This document shows, in pieces, positions 55,621 to 64,000 of a DNA stretch of 64,000 bases. The stretch is from positions 1 through 64,000 of the forward strand of contig ARYC01000372.1 in assembly GCA_000711775.1 (NCBI GenBank). Direction: 5' to 3'. The first letter of the stretch is position 1; the number at the start of each line of letters is the position of its first letter. This stretch comes from Oxytricha trifallax. Taxonomy: Eukaryota > Ciliophora > Spirotrichea > Sporadotrichida > Oxytrichidae. The notes under the pieces are model-generated. The model was not told where the DNA came from. It saw only the letters and a list, made by a program, of their open reading frames with translations, and did no database searches. The position numbers and the translations under genes are program-made.

Positions 55621-55649
55621 ATAAACTTAAAATAATACCCCAGTAGAGT

Positions 55650-58600
55650 TACCTTATTTTTAAGTAATTTATTTGAGTAATCTTTTGGATGGATTTAAGC
55701 ATTTCAGTTGAACAAAGCTTAAATCATTACAAATATCAACTTGAATGTTTTTGAATATATTTCATAAATTTTATTAATTTGGAGCAACTGTTCTTGTAGC
55801 TTTGATGCAAGCATCTAGTACCCATTATTTATAGATGTAAGGTAGTTTATATAAAATTTATCTGGGTTCTTATCGGTGTAAAAACAACTTAAAGACTGTC
55901 TCTTATAACAAATTTATATCAATATACGAGATATTTTCTTGTTTTATATTTTGGCAAATTCTTATCTAATGTCCGTTATGATATACTATCTTTGCTAATT
56001 TGAAGTAGAATTACAATTATGTTTTGATATATTTATAGGCTATGCTTAGGAAAAATTGTTTTAATTTTATCTTGAGATGCTCAGAAACTTATATGAGAGA
56101 AATTGTTCTATTATTTATTTTAGTAATAATACCCAATTAAATGATGAATTTTAAAATAGCTGAGGATAGAGCTGAGGAAAAATTTGTAAAATTATATTGG
56201 ATAGCCTTCAAAATAAATTAAAAAAATTGATATAGGAATAATCAAGAATGTAAGTAGGGGAATAGTTTGATTAATTTGATAATATTTAAATTTAATACTT
56301 TGAGTTTATTTGTAATTATTGTAACTATTGTTTATACAAATTGATAATTATTCCTAATCATTATAAATTTACATATATAATAGTGAAGAGGTCATAATTC
56401 GTATATTCAAAATCATATTAATACATTTGTAGAAGCATAATCTCACTCTTCACTAAAACTATTCCTAATTAATATTTAGTACTTCACAGTTAACAAATCA
56501 AATTTACTAAATTAATTTGTATATGTATAAATTAAACAGTTTAACTTTTATTGTTTAAAATAATGTAAATGGTTAAAAATGCTGAATTTAACTTATAGCA
56601 AATTCATCTAACTCATAATATTTATAAAATATAATAATTGATGAAGAAAATATGAAGTTTTACCTACTCAAATAGCCCAATTTCTCAAATCCAATTATAA
56701 AACAAAAATAGTATTATTTCACTTCCAATAAATTAATTATATGTTTGGGGGATATGATTATTTTTGCAAATAATAAACCACATTAACATTATTTAATATC
56801 ATTAGAACTATGTATCTTTTAATTTCAAAAATTAAAGAATTTAAAGTTAAAAAATACTTGTATAGGGTAAGAATGGAAAATAAAAAAGTAGAAATTCTTA
56901 GCTCATCTCTAAAAATGAACAGGATATTAAAAATAAATATTTTTTTTTATAAAGGTATAATATATGAAAGAAAAATATGGTAACAGCATTTTTTTGCACA
57001 ATATTTTAATTATTTTATTATTTAATATAATGATAATGATAATAAGGTTGTTAGTTTGATATTCTGATTGAATTTGTACACTCAAAATCATAATTAAATC
57101 AATATTTTTATTTTCTTTCTTAAACTAGTTAAACGAATGAAAAGTGAAGGAACTAAAATACTACTTTGAGTATTACGCAAACGACAGAAGACTAAAAAAA
57201 ACTAAGAAAACAGAAAATTCAATTAATGTTTGCCATAAAATAACTTTAAATATATTCAATAAATAAAAGTCAAGATTTTTGAATTTAATTTTGAAAGTGA
57301 AAATTACTAATCAGTTTCAAGCAGCAATAATTAAATTTTAGTAAAACATTTTAATCACTATTATAGCGGATAATATACCGTAATAATCTTCCATCAATTA
57401 ACTCATCTACGAATTATTTATAAATCAATTGGTAATTCAGAAATCAATATATATATATATATATAATGATTCATTATTTAATATTTTGAATGTAAAATAA
57501 TAACTATATTACACTATTTGCAAAATAAAGAATGAAACATAATAAAATATATTTAATTAAAAATAATTCATATATATATATATAATTAAAGATGACTTAT
57601 TAATATTTAAAAGATAATTCTCACAAAAATCTAAGCTAGCATAATTAAAAATAATAAATCTTTTAATCGATTTTATTTTAAATCAAAACATATAGTGAAA
57701 ATATATTAATAGAAGAAATAGATTTTTAATAAAAAATACTTTTCTCAGGATAAAACTTTAATAATAAAAGGTTATTAATTATAAATATTTAAATTTAATG
57801 TTATTAAATGAGTATGCATGCTTTTATTTGACCTATCCCATTCTAAATTATTTAAATAGCACATGTGAAATTCTAAATTGCATATGTTTGACTTTTAATT
57901 TAAGTTGTAATAAAACGCAGAATAGATTAATTAATTATATAAAATCAATAAAAAATAAAGTGGATCTAAACATTAATAATGAATGCTATGATTAAATTCC
58001 AACATTCTTGCAGCTTAAATAATACGAAGCTAATGAAGATACATTTAAGCATCAAGTAAATTTCAAATAACCATGTTAAAATTATAATATTTAATCAGAT
58101 ATATGTTTTGTTTTATATGTAAATTCAATATTACTCACCAGTTTTATTAATATTATTAAATTGAATAATTATTTCTTGGGGACTGGAATATATGAATTTA
58201 TTAAATTGATTAATGACTCTATCACATAGAAATATTCTAACAAAAAGATTTCTATTTGATTTTTCAATCCTTCTTTCTAACATATAATTTTTTTGAATTT
58301 AACAAATAAATAATAAAATAATTGAGAGGAAATTTATCATTAATTAAAGTTTTATAATGAAATAAACTTACAATCTTCGTTATAGAAATATAAGAACCAA
58401 ACGATGAAGAAAAGAATATTATTGAAATATTAGAAAAGTGAAAATAATGATGGAAGTGAAGAGTAATGCAAGTAGTATTGGATCATTAAGATACTATTTT
58501 TTAAACAAGACTCAGAACTAGAGTCCAAACAGATAAAGATATCACAATAAGTAATTACATTTTATAATGAATGTAGAAATATAAAATTTAAATTCAAGTT

Positions 58601-59050
58601 CTTAAAATGCCTTCTTATAAAGTTTATTCTTTTGCATAAATAATAATAATTAAACCATTAAAAATAATATTATTAAATAATAATATTTAATATGTATTTT
58701 GATAAATTATAAACTTTCATTTAAAATTAACTGGAAGATGATTAATAGACATAGATACTAACTTTATATTTTAACTTCCAGTCACCCTGAAATATACTTT
58801 TCAATAAAAATTACTATATAAAAAGTAATTTTTAATTTCTATTCTTTAAATATTAGTTTTAAGACCTAATATGATATTATATAGCAACAATTGTACATAA
58901 AAGATAGGGGTAGTTAGTTAGTAGAATAACTTGATTTACAAGCACAATATAAAATTCGAACTATATGATTAGATTTTTAAATAATTTTAAGTTTATTCAT
59001 CTAGTTTACTTTTGAAACTCTTACGAATATTACTACAAACACAAATATAT
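55650..59050. other. Long AT-rich stretch, no gene seen
   Basis: About 3.4 kb of A+T-rich DNA with (AT)n runs near 57448-57465 and 57571-57582. A 65-codon frame at 57798-57995 has unremarkable composition and no support. No terminal repeats were recognised. Typical of germline-limited spacer. Confidence 0.5.
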
Positions 59051-59078
59051 TGATTTTCAAATATGATATTTGCATTTC

Positions 59079-59461
59079 AGAGATAAATTGAGTTTTTTGG
59101 GGAAATTTAAAAACATTCTAGATGTGCTGTTATACCTTAATTTATCAACACTGTTGAGGTCTATTCTTAATATTTTTGGATTATCTTTCACTAATGCAGC
59201 TGTCGAAGAGATTAGTATAACAGTTAGAGAACAGAGTACCTGGAATCCTAAATTAAAAATATTAAACTCAAATAACTTTTGCACAAAAGAGATAAAGTTT
59301 TCGCTAGCAGGAAAGCACTAAAGTTTTTGCTTTTGCACAAGAGCAATGTAGGCACTAATGAAAGCTTGTTCGATTTAAGTTTCGTTGTTAAAAAGGTGCA
59401 ACCAACTAACACAACTGATGAAATTCTTTCTCTAAATGTTGATTATTTATTTCCTTAGTGA
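59079..59461 (+). other. Possible plus-strand coding segment
   Basis: Begins just after TTTGCATTTCAG, which could be an intron acceptor or segment border. It reads DKLSFLGKFKNILDVLLYLN and NAAVEEISITVREQSTWNPK; after a one-base shift near 59315 it continues as SNVGTNESLFDLSFVVKKVQ and ends at TGA 59461. It overlaps the minus-strand frame described next, and only one of the two is likely to be real here. No family recognised. Confidence 0.35.
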
Positions 59462-60055
59462 TTAGAGAACTACCTTTTTATTCTATATCAATACACATTT
59501 AGACATTTATTGGCTTCACTGGCTTGATGGTTCTATAAAATGGTGACCAGACAACAGCTATTAAAGATATGTAAAATGATAGTCGCGCGCTGATCTTTTT
59601 TTTTCTTCTAATTTTATATTTTTTGTTGTGCTCATTCTCTACATTATAGTATTAAATACTAATATTTGAGTCTTGCCCTATTAGAGAAAGCGAGATATCT
59701 GTCGTAATATCCATGAAGTTACTATGGTTTTGAAAGGTGTATAATCATCGTGAGAGCCATCTATATGGCCTCCTTCATCTTCCTTCCTCATATTTACAAC
59801 CACATTAAAGTTCTCGTCCAGTAGTAACACATAGTAACACATAGTAATACGTAAAGCTTGACCAAGATGCTGCTTACTTCTATTGACATTTTATTTTACT
59901 CATAAGATTGTTTAGGTGGGATTAAAAGATGTCTTGTTAAGCAAGAAATCGTCATATTCAAGAATCTCAAATTATACATTCTAATGTATGTCTTAACCTA
60001 ACTTAAAGTAGTCTTGAAACATGTAAAAAGTGTGAATATCCAAAACTAGAAGTCT
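59268..60055 (-). pseudogene. Unrecognised minus-strand gene
   Basis: From about 60055 the minus strand reads DIHTFYMFQDYFKLGQDIHQ and FEILEYDDFLLNKTSFNPT. A frame change near 59890 leads to a run of about 200 codons open to TGA 59268: LLDENFNVVVNMRKEDEGGH, TPFKTIVTSWILRQISRFLQ, QILVFNTIMQRMSTTKN. A 10-bp tandem repeat (GTAACACATA) at 59824-59846 lies near the frame change and probably caused it by slippage. The part below 59560 overlaps the plus-strand segment and is less sure. No known family. Confidence 0.42.
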
Positions 60056-60443
60056 CAAATGAATAATTTGCGTGTTGCTATAGATTTAAAATATTATTTA
60101 TAAAATACAAAATGTAAGGAATTTATATGAAAAAAAACATAAATAATAACTGATTAGAAAGTGATATTAATAAAATAATTTTGATGGAAAAAACTAAAAA
60201 ATGCAAAAGAAATTGTATGTTTACTTTCTAATTTACTAATTGTTAATTATAGTAAATATTTATGAATTATATATTTAAAAGTTTTCATAAATTGTTCTTT
60301 TTTCGCGAACAGCTAGTTTTCGCTTTTTATAGTTAATTGATTATGTTTGTTTAATAAGCGCTCATATAAAGTACGCATGAGCTTCTCTAATATATCATAA
60401 AAGCTTTGATAGTTATAACAAAATGCTAAATACAGATATTATT
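60056..60443. other. AT-rich stretch, no gene seen
   Basis: A+T-rich DNA before retroposon R1a; nothing supportable. Confidence 0.5.
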
Positions 60444-60509
60444 ATCTAAAATAATATTATTATTAAATTGCAATTAAACTTGCTCTGCGGTCGAATCTAC
60501 GACAAAGGA

Positions 60510-61904
60510 ATGTCGGCTGACCACAACAAGGCAATTTAAGTCTTCACCTCCAATTTCGTTAACGGAGTAAGTCTATATGACGACAGAGACATCCTCTATT
60601 TTTGCTAGTGAATAGCAACAGCGTAAATTACTTGATTTTGCTGAAATGGGACTCTTGAATATTGACCTCAACTTCCAAGAGGTCAACTTACTTTCATGTT
60701 TACTCGATGAACCGAACATGGATGACTATTTCTCAAAAAGATTCATTGAATAAGTACAAAGAAGAACCAAGGTACTTAAGAAGCAAAAAGAAAAAGAGAA
60801 ACAAGAGAACCAGACGAGTTTTCTCTCTTATTATAAGGTTAACTCAACATCGTTGACCACAACAAGTCAGAACTCAATAAAGCCTCATCCACTTGTCAAC
60901 ACTCCATCTTTGAGCCTATTAAGTAGCTAAATTAAGATTAAACCCCTATTTAATACTAATAATACTAATAGCCTCAAAACTAAAGTCCAAAAGTTTAATT
61001 TAAAATATTCTAATCACAATCAACCCAACTGTTTAATTAAAATAACATAGTATGGTGCAACTATGATTTAATGGGCAAACCAATCCAGAAGCAGTAAGAA
61101 CCATAGCCATAAGGCTTACTTTGGAAAGATTTATTCAATCCCTAAACTAATATCTCCCAAATTATTGATTCCCAGATAACCCCGAGACAAGAAGAACAAA
61201 ACCCCATGAGTGATTTCAAGCTATCTCAAAAGGGTACCACTATTCAATAATAGACCTCCAAACCTCAGGAGAGAGACCAGACTAACCTATTGAATAAAGA
61301 AACAAAGAGTGATACTATTCCTATTTTTGACCAAACAAAATTTTCACTTTTCTCTAGCCCAATTCCTATATAGTTCTAACTAATAGACTAAACGAATAAC
61401 AAGGTAGACCACCATTAGCTCCAATCTCAGAATGAACTCATCAATAAAGAAACAAGAGCTATGGAACAAAAAAAATTAGAGCTAGAACACTCATCTTTTT
61501 AAGGCCTGAACACAAAATCGACAACTCCTATACAATAGGAAAAAGTCGACAATCTGACCAGATCCACAACAGAATTTGAGAATAAGAAAGAAATCTTATT
61601 AATATAATAGGAAGATAAAAATGAGAATACAACTTCCAAAACAAACTCAAATCCAGGATTCACCCAAGATGATTCTATGCTGGATTCAGGAAATAATTGT
61701 AAATATTATTAGAATATTTGTAGTACTAATTAAAGAAATGTGCGACATATATAATAGCTAGAATTAACCTAATCCTTATACAAAGACATGTCTTCATCAG
61801 ATCTTATCAGAACCTATCTCTACAAAGATAAACTAAGACAGAGAATAACAAAGAATGTCAAATACTAGAAAACAAGAATCATCACAAAGAAGAAGAGAAA
61901 GTGA
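60510..61904 (+). pseudogene. Retroposon R1 ORF, Gln-rich, basic C-terminus
   Basis: Starts at ATG 60510 (MSADHNKAIQVFTSNFVNGV; the same frame is open upstream through LCGRIYDKG). It shifts to the next frame near 60598 (ASEQQQRKLLDFAEMGLLNI, LLDEPNMDDYFSKRFIEQVQ, a Lys-rich KKQKEKEKQ) and returns to the first near 60840 (IVDHNKSELNKASSTCQH). From there it is open for 350 codons to TGA 61902-61904. The middle is Gln/Ser/Thr/Pro-rich, and the end is basic (RQRITKNVKYQKTRIITKKK). The layout (N-terminal domain, low-complexity linker, basic tail) equals the R2 ORF, though the sequence is not alike. Probably an ORF1-type RNA-binding protein; no enzyme motif. Confidence 0.65.
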
Positions 61905-62038
61905 GAAAACACAGTCAAAGAGATAACAGAACAGTGCCAAATATAGAAGACCACTTTAATCTATAAAAGGACTAGTCCCTTACATATACTAACATATATA
62001 TATAAGATCGGGGGTCCCCAGAGACCTCAATGTGATCA

Positions 62039-62039
<1 letters not shown>

Positions 62040-62102
<63 letters not shown>
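62040..62102 (+). repeat. (TTA)n tail of retroposon R1a
   Basis: About 21 perfect TTA repeats directly after the 3' stem-loop region and directly before the target duplication. Shorter (ATT)n tails stand at the same place in the copies at 5864 and 45442. Confidence 0.95.
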
Positions 62103-62104
<2 letters not shown>

Positions 62105-62114
62105 CTAAAATAAT

Positions 62115-63000
62115 TCATTATAAGTAAAAAGATCCTTGAAATAGTAAAAAAAATACTAGAAATTTATATAATTCTTTTTAAACAAAGAAATGTGGGATAA
62201 ATTCTTATTTTTATAGTAATTCAAGTAATTAAAGACAGTGATCCATTTTTAATTTAAGATAATTAAAATTATTTCTGTTTTTATTAAACTCGTATTTAAT
62301 TTTAAATTTCAAAAATTCATTATCGATAAATCAGATTTATAAATATTAAAAGAATTAAAAACCTGATCTAGTCATTTTCTAAAATTTATTGCAAATAAAT
62401 TTAATTTTAAACTACTGCGACTAATGCAATTAAAAATTAACAAAATTTATCGAATCAAATTAATTTTTATATAATCATTTAAAAGGACTAATAAAAATAA
62501 TGCGTGGGAGAATTTTATTAAAAAGTGACAAACCTATAGATAGAAAATAATTAATTTTGCAATAAAATAATAAAATTATATTTAAAAATAATTTCCTTAT
62601 AAAAAAATCTCAATAATGTAATTTATTCATAGTAAAAATTTAGTCAAAAAGGCATTCTTGTGGGATTAAAGTTATTAAATTGAGTAATGGTCTTCTGGAG
62701 AAACATTAAAATATTTTTTATTAATTTTAAAAAATGTTCTTAAATTTATTAATATCAAAGTGGTATGATTCAACTCATTAAATAGACTCTAATGATCTTT
62801 CCAAGTAATTTATAAACCCCAATTATTAGAAAAATTTCACTTTAATATCATAAAATACACTAAATTAAAAATTAATATTAATAATTTTGTTTATATATAA
62901 ACCCCAATACATATGTGCATAAGAATTTGATAAGTGCGTAAACGAATTTAATTAAATGTGTTAATACGAAAAATTAAATTAAGGCTTTTTAACTAAATTT
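62115..63000. other. AT-rich stretch, no gene seen
   Basis: A+T-rich DNA between retroposon R1a and the GC-richer leader of the last gene. ATAAACCCCAAT occurs twice (62813 and 62898), but no TBE end is present. Confidence 0.5.
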
Positions 63001-63695
63001 GAAAATGCCTCTTTAAGGTCCTTAGAAAGCGAGTCCGTGAAAAGCAGCGAATATTGAATCTTTAATTCTCTTAGCACTTAACCGTACCAATTGATTAAGA
63101 ATGATTAGTCAACTCGAAACAACCTAAAAATCCAGTACATTTCCCTATTCACTTCCCCTCTTTCAACATTTTCCTTCCCCCTACCCTGGCAACCCCCTAA
63201 AATCCAGTCTTTTGGCTTAAGCCTGAGCCCCTTTTTCGACCTTAAAACTTTCTACCCGAAATTTCCATTTTGAGTACCATTAACTTCTAGCGATTCCCTC
63301 CTTCACATTTCTCCTCGCCATTATTCAGTTATAGACAGGCAAGGCTTTTGAATTTTAACGGATTTCGCGATTTCGACATTTTTTTAAAAAGCCAATTATG
63401 GATGGGCTCGAGCTCGAAACTTTCTAAAAATTATCATGCCTCTTCAACCACCCATCACCTTGAGACTTAAAGCTGCTAGTTATGTTAGTAACAGTGAATT
63501 ATATCTACTAGAAGTGCAATTTCTTCTAGCTAGCTCTAAATCCGGAGGATAGAGACGAAAGTGTGAAAAATCTCTCAGTAAATTTGCAAAAATCCAATCC
63601 AAATTTTAATAATCCAGCTATTTAGTATTAAAATCCAGTCGAACTAATCATTAAAATCTACCATAAACTAGATGAATCCAGCCCCTGGATTTTAG
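63001..63695 (+). promoter_or_regulatory. GC-richer leader with repeated ATCCAG motifs
   Basis: Composition changes sharply near 63000. The motif ATCCAG occurs at 63130, 63202, 63612, 63633 and 63676, and the last copy forms the palindrome ATCCAGCCCCTGGAT five bases before the ATG at 63696. Pyrimidine-rich tracts lie between. It has no continuous frame, so I read it as an upstream or untranslated region; the motifs may be binding sites. Confidence 0.45.
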
Positions 63696-64000
63696 ATGGC
63701 TTCTAAGACTGACCCTACTCAACTTCTCAATAAGGAAGCTGGTAAGCTCAAATCTTTGATATTACCTTCTATTTAGAACCTATTAATGATTAGCAGGTGC
63801 CAGAACTAGTACCCGAACAAGAAAACTTACCTCAGATTTTTGAAAATCTACTAGCCAATGTAAATCTTGAAAATGCGGGTAAACCTAAAGGTATAAAATC
63901 TGAATATAAAAATGCACAAGACAGTGCTAAAATCAATCGTGCAAAGGAATTTCTGCACTAAAACAACTTCAATTTAAGTTTGCTGCTGGAGCAGGTGGAT
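63696..64000 (+). CDS. Start of an unrecognised intron-containing gene (runs off window)
   Basis: ATG 63696 opens MASKTDPTQLLNKEAE. An intron of 35 nt (63742-63776, GTAAGCTC...CTATTTAG) must be removed to stay in a good frame; after it the sequence reads PINDQQVPELVPEQENLPQI, FENLLANVNLENAGKPKGIK and AKINRAKEFLHQNNFNLSLL to the window edge. Without splicing, the composition of the product is poor. The 90 residues visible are acidic and helical with no known motif. It could be a host gene, destined for the macronucleus or germline-limited, or the first gene of another element. Confidence 0.6.

Larger units (their letters stand above)
60444..62114 (+). mobile_element. Retroposon R1 copy a, full-length, with target duplication
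   Basis: The 12-bp repeat ATCTAAAATAAT lies at 60444-60455 and 62103-62114. The element starts ATTATTATTAAATTGC and carries one long coding region (60510-61904). Its 3' leader has the stem GGGGGTCCCC (62010-62019) and the tail is (TTA)n from 62040 to 62102. It shares its start, stem-loop and tail with the minus-strand copy at 5864-7760. It encodes no reverse transcriptase. Length 1647 bp between the duplications, almost the same as R2. Confidence 0.85.

Noticed and set aside
57798-57995. 65-codon plus-strand frame
   Set aside because: Composition follows the AT-rich background; with only one stop codon such frames are expected by chance.
1-64000. CRISPR arrays, rRNA and tRNA genes, bacterial promoters or operons
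   Set aside because: No spaced identical repeats, no recognisable rRNA or cloverleaf sequence, and the genetic code, introns and transposons are those of a ciliate nucleus.

Overview
The window looks like germline (micronuclear) DNA of a spirotrich ciliate of the Oxytricha/Stylonychia group. Three observations support this. First, TBE-type transposons carry terminal C4A4 telomere-like repeats and 3-bp ANT target duplications. Second, every convincing reading frame uses TAA and TAG as glutamine and ends at TGA, so standard-code ORFs are short and misleading. Third, the DNA is roughly 75-80% A+T, dense in transposons and in insertions that interrupt genes, with no gene-sized telomere-capped chromosome. 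I saw no rRNA, tRNA or CRISPR array.

Layout. 1-87: right end of a TBE whose body lies outside the window. 985-2540 and 23330-24720: two diverged decayed copies of an unrecognised protein-coding repeat. 5852-7772 (minus) and 60444-62114 (plus): two copies of a ~1.5-1.65 kb retroposon. 43868-45483: a related retroposon with an uninterrupted 489-codon ORF. All three have exact 12-bp target duplications and LINE-like stem-loop plus (ATT)n tails, but no reverse transcriptase. 10782-12775: a superfamily 2 helicase gene with a canonical 57-nt intron. 13564-17292: a TBE-related transposon (TBE-X) with a 22-kDa-type gene, a DDE transposase and an unrecognised third gene. 18585-21140 and 22302-22940: broken or split host-like genes. 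26613-39400: an old TBE (TBE-A) carrying G-tract foldback elements and a nested younger TBE (TBE-B, 29872-35068), which itself carries a foldback element. 46452-50306: a near-complete TBE (TBE-C). 43050-43840, 52160-53040, 54780-55620 and 59080-60055: coding islands of unknown function with frame changes. 63696-64000: the start of an intron-containing gene running off the end.

How it fits together. The three TBE genes (42-kDa DDE transposase, 22-kDa protein, 57-kDa zinc-finger/kinase protein) keep one layout: 57-kDa and 22-kDa divergent, 22-kDa and 42-kDa convergent. The 22-kDa gene has two tiny introns (29-36 nt and 26-35 nt) at the same positions and phase in all four copies. Foldback elements, many ending in G or C tracts with target repeats of about 5-10 bp, sit inside other elements and genes. 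In several cases their precise removal would restore a reading frame, as expected of internal eliminated sequences. MDS/IES borders cannot be proved without the matching macronuclear sequence.
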